The notes: generated from the sequence alone by a model not told the origin. Shown: positions 1-6,854, counted from the first letter of the stretch. The stretch is DNA of 6,946 nucleotides from Bacteroidota bacterium (GCA_022708385.1 JAKIYU010000136.1:1-6946), one strand, 5' to 3'. Translations and numbers: made by a program.

Positions 1-1096
1 CCGCCACTGTCATTACTGTAAAGGCAAAGAGGACAAGAAAAAGCAGGGTGGAGTAAAAATGAGCCGGTGAACTTCCTTTAATCAGAATCATGCGGATGAG
101 CCTCATAAAATGAGCCACCGGGTTAAAAAAGTTGACATACTGCGCCCAGTCCGGCATACTGTCGGTGGGTGTAAAAATGCCCCCCATCATAATAAAAACA
201 ATCATGATAAAAAACACGATAAACATGGCTTGCTGCTGCGTTGAAGCGGTATTTGAAATCATCAGACCCACGCCCTGCATTATTATCAGATAAATACCGG
301 CCACTATGAACAGCCACAACAGATTTCCTTCGATGGGTATTTTGAACATCAGCTTTCCGACAACCAGCCCAAAAGCCAGCATAACCAATGCAATAAACCA
401 GAACGGGAGCAGTTTTCCAACTATGAACTGCACTTTTTTTATGGGGGTAACATTAATTTGTTCAATGGTTCCCAACTCCTTTTCTCTTACAATATTCATG
501 GCCGCCAGCATCATTCCGATTATGGTAACAAGAATAACGAGGATAGCAGGCACCATAAAGACCTTATAGTTCATATCCGGGTTATACCAGAAAGAAGGAA
601 TGGTCTGAATAGATTTCATATCAAAGTTATTTCCTCTACTGCCAACCCATTGTAAAATCATTTCATTATTAACCCTGAATATTATCTGTTGTACATACGC
701 CCCTCCTATACCCGCCACAGTGCCGTTAATGGCGTTGAAAAGGATTTGAATGTCGGCTTCTTTTTCTTTAACAAGTGTCTTTGCAAAACCATGAGGTATT
801 ATGATTGCCATTTTTGCCCTGTCTCTGTCGAGGTCCTGGGCCACATCGGCTTCATTTAGCCGCATATTTTCGACTTTAAAAAAAGGTGAATGTATAAATT
901 TTGCTGTTATCATGCGAGATGCAGGCGTTAGGTCCATATCGCAGACAGTTGTACTGATATTTTTAATTTCAAGATTTGCAGCATTGACAAGTATCAATAA
1001 CTGCACAACGGGTACAATAAAAATAATGGGGAGCATAGCCCTGTTTCGGCTGAGTTGAATAAATTCCTTTCTGATGATAAATAATATTGTTCTCAT
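1..1096 (-). CDS. ABC-2 type permease, second of the pair (YbhR-like), 3' end cut by window edge
   Basis: This is an inner-membrane subunit of an ABC exporter. I translated it by hand from ATG at 1096: 365 codons stay open to the window edge, so the stop lies just outside. YbhR/YhhJ-type permeases are about 370 residues, so only a short C-terminal tail should be missing. An N-terminal membrane segment (about residues 21-38) is followed by a periplasmic region to about 175, then a cluster of hydrophobic segments from 178 onward. The family motif around NIVREKELGTIEQINVTP (201-218) is the cytoplasmic coupling loop after TM2. YNPDMNYKVFMVPA (171-184) and NPVAHFMRLIR (325-335) are also typical. 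The gene starts three bases after the stop of the other permease, so the two are surely co-translated and probably heterodimerise. By position it corresponds to E. coli YbhR. No frameshift or internal stop is present. Confidence 0.93.
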   Translation of the reverse strand, partial: MRTILFIIRKEFIQLSRNRAMLPIIFIVPVVQLLILVNAANLEIKNISTTVCDMDLTPASRMITAKFIHSPFFKVENMRLNEADVAQDLDRDRAKMAIIIPHGFAKTLVKEKEADIQILFNAINGTVAGIGGAYVQQIIFRVNNEMILQWVGSRGNNFDMKSIQTIPSFWYNPDMNYKVFMVPAILVILVTIIGMMLAAMNIVREKELGTIEQINVTPIKKVQFIVGKLLPFWFIALVMLAFGLVVGKLMFKIPIEGNLLWLFIVAGIYLIIMQGVGLMISNTASTQQQAMFIVFFIMIVFIMMGGIFTPTDSMPDWAQYVNFFNPVAHFMRLIRMILIKGSSPAHFYSTLLFLVLFAFTVMTVA

Positions 1097-1099
1097 AGA

Positions 1100-2206
1100 C
1101 TAAGACAACCGGACGTTAAATTTTTTAACACTAAGTCCAATAAATAACAGGGTATAGCCCAGTATAACCAAGGTTTCTTTCCAAACGCTTAAAAATCCCG
1201 TCCCCTTAAGCATAATATTTTTTTCGATTATGATAAAGTAGGTTGAGGGATTTATCCTGCAAACCACCTGCAACCAAAAGGGCATATTCTCGATGGGAAA
1301 AATAAAGCCTGACAGCATAATGGTGGGCAGAAGAAGCGCCACCATTGACAGCATCATGGCCACCTGCTGGCTGTTTGTGGTAGTCGAAATGAGTATGCCC
1401 AGTGAAAGCGACATAATGATAAACAGCACACATTCGGTAATAAGGAGCGTATAGCTGCCTTGAACAGGCAGTCCGAAAACGAACCTGCTGAGTAATATAA
1501 CACTCAGGGCATTGATAACAGATAAAGCCACGTAGGGCGTTACCTTTCCGATAATTATCTGTGAGGGTTTTAGGGGTGAAACGAGTAATACTTCCATGGT
1601 ACCGGTTTCCTTTTCCCTGACAATAGCAACCGAAGTAAGCAATGCGCTTATCAGAATAAGAATCATGGCCATTGTTCCGGGAACAAACATAAAAACGCCC
1701 TTCATTTCGGGATTGTAAAGCAGTCTTGTTTCGGTATTAATCTTCATAGGAGGGTCAACAGCCCTAAGCTCCTTCACAGTAAAATCGTTTATTACAGCCG
1801 AAGTATAACTCACAACCAGATTGGCTGTATTGGCATCGGATGCATCGGCAATGATATTTATTTTGGCAACACCTTCCCGGCCAATTTTTTCAGCGAAGTT
1901 GCTTTCAAATACGACCACTTCCTTTACTTCGCCTTTCTTAAAAACCTGTTCTATTTCCTCTTCATTATCAATTTCCAAAACCACATTAAAATATCCGGAC
2001 CCGCGTAATTTGTCTGTAATTTTTTGGGTAATCACATCTTTTGATCTGTCCCAAACAGCAATACGAGCATTTTTTATCTCATTGGTGATAACATAACCAA
2101 AAAGCAGCATTTGCAATACAGGCATGGCAAATAAGATAAGAAGGGTTCTTTTATCCCTGAAAATATGATAGAATTCTTTTATAACAAACCCCTTAAATGA
2201 TCTCAT
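1100..2206 (-). CDS. ABC-2 type permease, first of the pair (YbhS-like)
   Basis: This 368-residue inner-membrane subunit is full length for the ABC2_membrane_3/YbhS family. TM1 is about residues 21-40, followed by a soluble periplasmic domain of about 41-170. Five further hydrophobic segments lie near 171-195, 222-243, 254-276, 283-305 and 344-361. The conserved loop AIVREKETGTMEVLLVSP (194-211) contacts the ATPase, and LYNPEMKGVFMFVPG (163-177) and RINPSTYF (317-324) are family landmarks. Its ATG overlaps the TGA of the upstream ATPase in an ATGA arrangement, implying translational coupling. Its TAG is three bases before the next permease. The two permeases share architecture but are clearly diverged paralogues, as expected for a heterodimeric pore. 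The transported substrate cannot be deduced; relatives export drugs or other amphipathic compounds. Confidence 0.95.
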   Translation of the reverse strand: MRSFKGFVIKEFYHIFRDKRTLLILFAMPVLQMLLFGYVITNEIKNARIAVWDRSKDVITQKITDKLRGSGYFNVVLEIDNEEEIEQVFKKGEVKEVVVFESNFAEKIGREGVAKINIIADASDANTANLVVSYTSAVINDFTVKELRAVDPPMKINTETRLLYNPEMKGVFMFVPGTMAMILILISALLTSVAIVREKETGTMEVLLVSPLKPSQIIIGKVTPYVALSVINALSVILLSRFVFGLPVQGSYTLLITECVLFIIMSLSLGILISTTTNSQQVAMMLSMVALLLPTIMLSGFIFPIENMPFWLQVVCRINPSTYFIIIEKNIMLKGTGFLSVWKETLVILGYTLLFIGLSVKKFNVRLS

Positions 2207-2955
2207 TGCTGGTTACTATTATTTTTATTTCGTACAAGTTCGAGAAAAACTTCATTCATTGATTTAGCCCTAAAGCTCAACTTAAGGTTAGCGGGAGTAT
2301 CTAAAGCCACTATAAGGCCATCGGCCATTATAGAAACCCTGTCGCAATACTCAGCTTCATCCATATAGTGTGTGGTTACAAACACAGTAATGCCGTTTGC
2401 AGCAGCTTCATAAATCATCATCCAGAACTGACGGCGTGTGATGGGGTCAACCCCGCTTGTAGGCTCGTCAAGAAAAACAATATCAGGATTGTGTACAATA
2501 GCTATGGAAAAAGCCAGTTTCTGCAACCAGCCGAGGGGCAATTCCTTTATCAGCTTTCCGGCGTAACTTTCAAGCCCCAGTTTTTGAATAAGTTCCATCC
2601 TTTTTTTCTTTATTTCCCTGAAGCCGAGCCCGTAGATACCGGCATAGAAGGAGATATTTTCTGAAACTGTCAGGTCTTCGTAAAGAGAAAACTTCTGGCT
2701 CATGTAACCGATATTCTTTTTAATCAGATTGCTCTGTTTATAAACATCGAAGCCGGCCACCCGCACCTGCCCTGAAGTTGGTTTAAGAAGTCCGCACAGT
2801 ATTTTAATAGCTGTGGTTTTTCCTGCACCGTTGGCTCCCAGGAAACCAAACACCTCACCTTTATAAACATCAAAAGTCAGGTGGTCATTAGCTCTGAATC
2901 CACCAAAATCTTTTACCAAGTCCCTTACAATAATAACTTTTTCCCTGTTTTCCAC
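2203..2955 (-). CDS. ABC transporter ATPase 2, equivalent to the C-terminal half of YbhF
   Basis: This 250-residue nucleotide-binding subunit drives the exporter. The start is GTG at 2955: no ATG is in frame upstream before a TAA at 2965-2967, and the protein aligns naturally from MENREKVIIVRDL. Walker A is GANGAGKT (40-47), the Q-loop glutamine is Q87 in YMSQKFSLYEDL, Walker B is IVFLDEP (159-165) with catalytic E164, the D-loop is SGVD (167-170) and the switch histidine is H196 in TTHYMDEA. The signature is not LSGGQ but LPLGWLQ (139-145), a form I recall from the second ATPase half of YbhF-like proteins. The catalytic half is therefore intact while the signature is degenerate. The end SMNEVFLELVR (232-242) is the usual C-terminal motif. 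It follows a 121-base repeat-bearing gap and overlaps the first permease by four bases. Confidence 0.95.
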   Translation of the reverse strand: MENREKVIIVRDLVKDFGGFRANDHLTFDVYKGEVFGFLGANGAGKTTAIKILCGLLKPTSGQVRVAGFDVYKQSNLIKKNIGYMSQKFSLYEDLTVSENISFYAGIYGLGFREIKKKRMELIQKLGLESYAGKLIKELPLGWLQKLAFSIAIVHNPDIVFLDEPTSGVDPITRRQFWMMIYEAAANGITVFVTTHYMDEAEYCDRVSIMADGLIVALDTPANLKLSFRAKSMNEVFLELVRNKNNSNQQ

Positions 2956-3076
2956 AACTTTTAATTAATCATGCATTTTCTATTCATTTTCTCTTTTCCA
3001 TTTACCACTCCCGACAGTTCCCGATAGTTATCAGTCTCTGGGCTACTTTCTACTTTCTACTTTTATCTTTTATCTT
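2956..3076. other. 121-base intergenic spacer between the two ATPase genes
   Basis: This is the longest gap within the operon. It contains two decamer direct repeats and most of a heptamer array, annotated separately, plus a pyrimidine-rich plus strand (purine-rich transcript strand). I see no convincing ORF, no TAnnTTTG promoter element on the minus strand, and no GC-rich hairpin followed by a U run. The short minus-strand ATG runs around 2970-2990 meet a stop after a few codons. The downstream GTG start lacks an obvious Shine-Dalgarno sequence. Confidence 0.7.
3010..3029. repeat. Two tandem copies of a decamer, cccgacagtt / cccgatagtt
   Basis: Plus-strand cccgacagtt (3010-3019) is followed immediately by cccgatagtt (3020-3029), nine of ten bases identical. 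On the transcript strand this reads AACTATCGGGAACTGTCGGG. The second copy runs into GATAGTTATC, a small near-palindrome. Together with the adjacent heptamer array it makes a compact block of simple repeats in an otherwise gap-free operon. Its function is unknown; I suspect a dispersed intergenic repeat, but this needs a genome-wide search. Confidence 0.6.
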
Positions 3077-3090
3077 TTATCTTTTATCTT
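3043..3090. repeat. Heptamer tandem array, (ctacttt)x3 then (tatcttt)x3.9
   Basis: Seven consecutive 7-base units are visible on the plus strand: ctacttt at 3043, 3050 and 3057, then tatcttt at 3064, 3071 and 3078, and tatctt at 3085. The two unit types differ at two positions, so they look like variants of one heptamer expanded separately. The array overlaps the last codons of ATPase 1, whose TAA is at 3077-3079. The repeated unit itself encodes K-D-K-R-stop in the gene's frame, so adding 21 bases (three units) would leave the protein end unchanged. Slipped-strand changes in copy number are plausible. Confidence 0.8.
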
Positions 3091-4003
3091 CTTTATTAAT
3101 TCTCATCAACTCCATAAAACAATCTTCCACAGTGGGTTCAATAATTTCAATACTGATATTCCTGTGATTTCTTTCTTTGAGAAAATTTTCCACAAGGGTC
3201 AATTCTTCACTCTGATCAGCCGGCATATAATGCACCATCTGTCCGAAAGGGTAAACCGAGTAGCAGCCGCCGTAGCCTGACAGGTCGCACATAAGTTTAT
3301 ATACCGACTCTGAACTGATGGCCCATACTTTTTTCCCGATGGTATCGGTGATGGCATTTGGAGTGTCTGTCTTCAGGATTATCCCATCCTGCAGCAGGGC
3401 TACCCTATCGCACAGTGAAGCCTCATCCATATAAGGGGTTGAGACGACTATTGAAATGCCTTCCTTTTTAAGACCCTTGAGCATACTCCAGAACTCTTTA
3501 CGGGAAACGGCATCAATACCAGTAGTGGGTTCATCCATGAACAGCACGTTGGGTTTGTGAATCAGGGCACACGACAAGGCCAGCTTTTGTTTCATCCCGC
3601 CCGACAGTTGGCCTGCCCGGCGTTTTTTAAAAGGTTCGATATGACTGTAAATTTCTTTAATTAAATGGTAATTGCTTTCAATAGTAGTTTCAAAGACGGA
3701 TGCAAAAAAACTCAGGTTCTCTTCGACACTCAGGTCTTGGTACAATGAAAACTTCCCGGGCATATAACCGATAATTTTTCTGATTTTTTTATAGTCCTTT
3801 ACAACATCAAGCCCACACACAGAGGCTTGACCGGCATCAGGCAACAGGAGTGTAGTGAGAATTCGAAACAGGCTTGACTTTCCTGCCCCATCGGGACCAA
3901 TAAATCCAAATATTTCACCTTCCGACACATCGAAAGAAATACCTTTCAGCGCCTTAACAGCCCCATAGTTTTTTTTTAATTCATGTGCAGAAACACTCAG
4001 CAT
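3077..4003 (-). CDS. ABC transporter ATPase 1, equivalent to the N-terminal half of YbhF
   Basis: This 308-residue nucleotide-binding subunit pairs with the ATPase encoded downstream. Walker A is GPDGAGKS (36-43), the signature is a near-canonical LSGGMKQ (133-139), Walker B is VLFMDEP (153-159) with E158, and the D-loop is TGID (161-164). Two switch residues are missing: the Q-loop position is glycine (YMPGKFSLYQDL, G83) and the H-loop position is proline (VVSTPYMDEA, P190). Residues of about 225-300 form the C-terminal accessory domain seen in YbhF-type first halves, ending IEPTVEDCFMELM. The start codon lies five bases after the adaptor's TAA, so they share a transcript. The last residues, KEDKR, are encoded inside a heptamer repeat. 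A run of nine A's covers codons 9-12 near the start. It probably supplies the signature motif for the catalytic site of the heterodimer. Confidence 0.95.
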   Translation of the reverse strand: MLSVSAHELKKNYGAVKALKGISFDVSEGEIFGFIGPDGAGKSSLFRILTTLLLPDAGQASVCGLDVVKDYKKIRKIIGYMPGKFSLYQDLSVEENLSFFASVFETTIESNYHLIKEIYSHIEPFKKRRAGQLSGGMKQKLALSCALIHKPNVLFMDEPTTGIDAVSRKEFWSMLKGLKKEGISIVVSTPYMDEASLCDRVALLQDGIILKTDTPNAITDTIGKKVWAISSESVYKLMCDLSGYGGCYSVYPFGQMVHYMPADQSEELTLVENFLKERNHRNISIEIIEPTVEDCFMELMRINKEDKR

Positions 4004-4008
4004 TTGTC

Positions 4009-4890
4009 TTATTTTGAAAATACAACCTCAGCAGGCATGCCAATTTTAAGAGTTCCATCATTGGCTGTTTTAATTTTAACAGCATAAACCAAATTAACCC
4101 TTTCTTCTTTTGTCTGAATAATTTTAGGTGTAAACTCGGCATCAGCAGCAATCCAGGTAACGACGCCCTCAGTTGTTTTCATTCCCTGTCCGTCGGTATC
4201 AACTTTAACACCTACTTTTTGCCCTATTTTGAGACCGGACAGTTGTTTTCCGGAAATATACGCCCTCAGGAATAAACTGTCGAGACATGCTGTTTTAAAC
4301 AAGGGTTTGCCGGGGTTTACAAGTTCGTATTTTTCTGTATATTTTTCAAGGATTGACCCGGTAAAAGGCATGGTAATATAACATTTGCGAATGTTTTCTT
4401 TTACCTGTTCAATTTGTTTATCCACAACTGACATTTCATTAATAACAGAAATATTCTGAGTTTCTGTTGCTTTAATCTGCTTGTTGATAAGATTAATGGC
4501 ACCGATAATATCGTCAAGTTGTTTTTGTGTGGCAGCGCCTTCCTTAACCAGGTTATCTAGACGCAGGCTGTCTTTTTTCAGATTTTCTTTTTGCTGGTTA
4601 TACACCTCAATCTGGGAAAACACATTTTCTGAGCGGGACTGAATGGCTCTTTTCTGAGCATCGAGCTGTTGCAATTTAAGCAGGAGGTCGGTAGTATCGA
4701 TTATGGCTACACAAGTGCCCATATCAATTTTGGCTCCTTCTTCCGCATTAAGAAAAACAATTTTTCCTCCTGTTTCGGCAGAAATAATGGTTTCTGTTGC
4801 TTCAAAATTTCCGTAAGCATCAGATTCTTTGTTGTTTGTGTTGCAAGATGCCAAGAAGGCAAGCAATACTATAATTCCGGTCTTTTTCAT
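4009..4890 (-). CDS. HlyD/YbhG-type membrane fusion lipoprotein (periplasmic adaptor)
   Basis: This 293-residue adaptor links the inner-membrane ABC exporter to the outer-membrane channel. The N-terminus has a lipobox LASC (13-16), so C16 is probably lipidated and the mature protein is anchored in a membrane facing the periplasm. A split lipoyl/barrel-sandwich domain begins near residue 28 (TGGKIVFLNAEEG). It is followed by a long helical hairpin of about 66-168 and then by ITMPFTGSI (172-180), the returning lipoyl half. The hairpin tip carries R110, L114 and T121 in RLDNLVKEGAAT, matching the R-L-S TolC-docking motif of adaptors with Ser replaced by Thr. A C-terminal beta-barrel region contains AEFTPKIIQTKEERVNLVYA (251-270), a hallmark of YbhG-like adaptors. 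It starts four bases after the TolC-like gene and ends five before ATPase 1. Confidence 0.95.
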   Translation of the reverse strand: MKKTGIIVLLAFLASCNTNNKESDAYGNFEATETIISAETGGKIVFLNAEEGAKIDMGTCVAIIDTTDLLLKLQQLDAQKRAIQSRSENVFSQIEVYNQQKENLKKDSLRLDNLVKEGAATQKQLDDIIGAINLINKQIKATETQNISVINEMSVVDKQIEQVKENIRKCYITMPFTGSILEKYTEKYELVNPGKPLFKTACLDSLFLRAYISGKQLSGLKIGQKVGVKVDTDGQGMKTTEGVVTWIAADAEFTPKIIQTKEERVNLVYAVKIKTANDGTLKIGMPAEVVFSK

Positions 4891-4894
4891 GGTT

Positions 4895-6169
4895 CTATAA
4901 TTTACCTGTATGAAACAAATAATTCATTTTGTACATGGCCAGTTGAATTAAATGAAATTCTTTATTCAGCCTGGCCTGTTTTTCGGCATAAAGCTCATTT
5001 ACATATTCAGTTGCGCTGATAATCCCTTTGTCGAGTTTTGAAGACGCCGTGCGCCTGATTTTTTCCCTGAGCGCAATAATTTCGTTGTCCTTTTCAATTA
5101 ACTGCGACAACTTTATTATTTCACCGGCTTCTTTCTGACAAGCTATTCTCAGATTTTTCTCAAAAATTTCTTTCTGAGAGTTTACTATTTCCTTTTGTAT
5201 ATCAAAGAGTTTCAAATCTTTCTTTTGCTGATACAGGGCAGATAAATTCCAGCTTAATTTTGCCCCAGCCATATAGTAGTCGTTAAAACTGTTTGAAAGC
5301 ATATTAAGCCCGGGTTTACCGTAACCAATTTGCCCAAAAACAAAAAATTTAGGAAATAAAAGGTGTTTTATCAGTTGTTTCTGTGTCTCAATTTTTTTTA
5401 ACTGGTAATCAAACACTTCTCTTTCTTTTCGTTTATCTTCAAAGACGGGATTATCAGAGGGGGTTTGGGGCACTACAAGGGTTGTTCCTAACGGCAATTC
5501 GACATTCAAAAACTCACCGAGCATGATTAATGCAGATAATCTTCCTGATGCTGCCTCTATTATTTGTTGTTCAGACCTAATAATTTCTGCCATCAGTACA
5601 TCAACATCCGATTGAAGTGCCATTCCATTTTTACTTGCAGCACTTACACTTCTCATTTTCTCATTCAGATTATCGGCCACATTCTGCACAATACGTTCCT
5701 GCTGCTGCGCCATCAGAATGCTGAAATACAGGTTATTGACTCTTTCTTTAATTTTATATAATTCCGCATCCAGATTGCTGCGGTCAACATCATACACCGC
5801 TACTTCGAGGTCTTTCTGAATTTCGGTTATTCCCCCATCCCACACTATCTGGTTTATATCCAGACTAAACTTGTACTGGTCTTTATCAAATTCAACTGGC
5901 GACATAAAGGGAGTGAGCGCAGGAATAGATGTCACATCGCTTTGATAGGTCATCTGCACATTGGCCTGTATCTGCGGATAATAAGCTGTGTTAAGCTTAT
6001 CTGTTTTAAGTTTGACGCTTTCTGCCAGCAAATTCTTTTGTTTTATAAGGGGATAATTCTTAACCGCTTCCTCCAAACAAAAGTCTATACTCAGGGTATC
6101 AGGTACACCCGCTCCAAGCCTAAGAGAAAGCACAGAAAAACAGGCCAGTATTTTAATTTTTATTCTCAT
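4895..6169 (-). CDS. TolC-family outer membrane efflux protein
   Basis: This 424-residue protein would form the trimeric outer-membrane and periplasmic exit duct. A signal peptide of about residues 1-21 (basic start, hydrophobic core, ending near LGAG) precedes the mature start. Two repeated outer membrane efflux protein halves follow, roughly 28-215 and 230-420. Family marks include AVKNYPLIKQKNLLAES, the YYPQIQANVQ segment entering the first beta strands, QIVWDGG, and a second beta region around LFPKFFVFGQIGYG and KLSWNLS. Both halves are rich in helical heptad-like sequence. The ATG at 6169 is preceded by AGCAGG, the best Shine-Dalgarno-like sequence in the operon; an in-frame TAA at 6185-6187 blocks any longer start. 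Its presence makes the exporter independent of a shared TolC, unlike the E. coli ybh locus. The start lies inside the interrupted frame of the upstream regulator. Confidence 0.95.
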   Translation of the reverse strand: MRIKIKILACFSVLSLRLGAGVPDTLSIDFCLEEAVKNYPLIKQKNLLAESVKLKTDKLNTAYYPQIQANVQMTYQSDVTSIPALTPFMSPVEFDKDQYKFSLDINQIVWDGGITEIQKDLEVAVYDVDRSNLDAELYKIKERVNNLYFSILMAQQQERIVQNVADNLNEKMRSVSAASKNGMALQSDVDVLMAEIIRSEQQIIEAASGRLSALIMLGEFLNVELPLGTTLVVPQTPSDNPVFEDKRKEREVFDYQLKKIETQKQLIKHLLFPKFFVFGQIGYGKPGLNMLSNSFNDYYMAGAKLSWNLSALYQQKKDLKLFDIQKEIVNSQKEIFEKNLRIACQKEAGEIIKLSQLIEKDNEIIALREKIRRTASSKLDKGIISATEYVNELYAEKQARLNKEFHLIQLAMYKMNYLFHTGKL

Positions 6170-6254
6170 ACCTGCTATTTGTTTTTATTATGGCATTAAT
6201 TATAAAATCGGGCACATTTCTTTTCCTTTCATTTATAAACGCTTCATAATTCCG
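6153..6254 (-). pseudogene. Orphaned C-terminal coding remnant of the TetR gene, in frame beyond its stop
   Basis: Directly after the regulator's TAA (6255-6257) the same frame stays open for 33 codons and stops at TAA 6153-6155. It begins RNYEAFINERKRNVPDF and continues FIINAIIKTNSRYENKN. This looks like the usual last helix of Bacteroidota TetR proteins, where a D-x-x-[YF]-x-x-F-[IM]-x-x-R-K pattern leads into a final F-[IV]-x-N-A-[IL] helix. Joined through one sense codon the regulator would be 212 residues, a normal length, and would overlap the tolC-like gene by 17 bases, a normal operon junction. Either a nonsense mutation, a base-call error, or translational read-through would explain it. 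It has no start of its own. Confidence 0.8.
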
Positions 6255-6791
6255 TTAGTCGTTTTGCATTATAAAACCTTTAATAATAGGTTTCCCGACA
6301 AAAGGGAAAATACAAAGCGACAGAATATTGACAATAAGGTTTACAAAATCAATTTCAAAAATACGTCCCGCAGCCACTTCCCTATCAATAATGATTTTAA
6401 GTTGCTGAGGTTCAACTCCGGTTGTTTTGAGCATTTCAAGAAGTTTTTCAGGTCTGCGGTTCAGTTCATATAGTACAAAAACCGGTAAATGAGGATTGTG
6501 CGACAAGATATTAATATAATGTTCAACAATAGCTTTGATTTTATCAAAAAAATCTATGTTTGAATTCATTATACGGCCAATTTTTGGCAAAAACTCCATA
6601 AAAGCATCAGCAAAAATTTTATCGAACAGCCTTTCTTTCGACCTGTAATAATAGTGCAAAGATGCCTTGTTTATACCTGCCTCATCAGCAATATGCTGCA
6701 TTCTGGCACCATCAAATCCCTTTTCCAAAAAAACCTTTTTGGCGGCTTCCACTATTTTTTGCTCAGTACCGGATGATGAGTCGGACGACAT
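6255..6791 (-). CDS. TetR/AcrR-family transcriptional regulator, truncated by an apparent nonsense codon
   Basis: This 178-residue protein probably represses the exporter operon that follows. The N-terminal DNA-binding domain is clear: EQKIVEAAKKVFLEKGF (10-26), then the helix-turn-helix MQHIADEAGINKASLHYYYR (31-50) and SKERLFDKIF (51-60). Residues of about 63-178 are the helical ligand-binding and dimerisation domain, with NPHLPVFVLYELNRRPE (99-115) and LCIFPFVGKPII (159-170) matching the CecR-like group. The protein stops at QND, earlier than the usual 190-215 residues, and the frame continues with family-like sequence, so the last helix is lost or read through. ATG at 6791 is the natural start; a Shine-Dalgarno sequence is not evident. 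It is positioned like cecR ahead of E. coli ybhGFSR. A palindrome lies 24 bases upstream of the start. Confidence 0.9.
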   Translation of the reverse strand: MSSDSSSGTEQKIVEAAKKVFLEKGFDGARMQHIADEAGINKASLHYYYRSKERLFDKIFADAFMEFLPKIGRIMNSNIDFFDKIKAIVEHYINILSHNPHLPVFVLYELNRRPEKLLEMLKTTGVEPQQLKIIIDREVAAGRIFEIDFVNLIVNILSLCIFPFVGKPIIKGFIMQND

Positions 6792-6815
6792 TTTACTATA
6801 TGGTTTGACTTAATG

Positions 6816-6835
6816 GTTATACTTTATAGTTTAAC
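6816..6835. promoter_or_regulatory. 20-base imperfect palindrome, candidate TetR operator
   Basis: The minus strand reads GTTAAACTATAAAGTATAAC. Eight of ten base pairs about the centre (6825/6826) are symmetric, with outer arms GTTA/TAAC and inner ACT/AGT. It lies just upstream of the regulator's ATG at 6791. The length and position suit a TetR-dimer operator that would give autoregulation and control of the whole operon. No protein-binding evidence exists in the sequence itself. Confidence 0.45.
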
Positions 6836-6850
6836 TGGAGTTTCCTCAAA
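6823..6850 (-). promoter_or_regulatory. Weak candidate promoter overlapping the palindrome
   Basis: On the minus strand TTTG (6850-6847) is followed after 18 bases by TATAAA (6828-6823). The TTTG resembles the Bacteroidota -33 element and the spacing is acceptable, but the -7 box does not match TAnnTTTG beyond TA. If real, the palindrome would sit across the -7 box, a simple repressor-blocking geometry. Confidence 0.25.
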
Positions 6851-6854
6851 ATTT

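Noticed and set aside
123..2096. Several plus-strand and alternative minus-strand open frames across the permease genes
   Set aside because: They lie antisense to, or in another frame of, two intact membrane-protein genes and show no recognisable domain, signal or conserved motif.
2956..3076. Internal promoter or terminator between the ATPase genes
   Set aside because: No TAnnTTTG-like element on the minus strand and no GC-rich stem followed by a U tract could be found.
3043..3090. Short regular repeats considered as a CRISPR array
   Set aside because: The units are 7 bases and directly adjacent, with no spacers and no cas genes, so this is a simple tandem repeat.
3969..3977. Run of nine T's (A9 on the coding strand) near the start of ATPase 1, considered as a phase-variation or frameshift site
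   Set aside because: The gene is in frame through the run and full length. A shifted product would be short, and nothing else suggests programmed slippage.
6140..6169. LAC near residue 10 of the TolC-like protein as a lipobox
   Set aside because: Too few residues precede the cysteine for a lipoprotein signal; the hydrophobic stretch continues past it to a signal peptidase I-like site.
6153..6257. Alternative genetic code with TAA read as an amino acid
   Set aside because: TAA properly ends the adaptor and ATPase 1 genes in this window, so general reassignment is not supported.
2368..6473. Plus-strand open frames opposite the ATPase, adaptor, TolC-like and TetR genes
   Set aside because: They are low-complexity or motif-free shadows of well-supported minus-strand genes with family-typical lengths and motifs.
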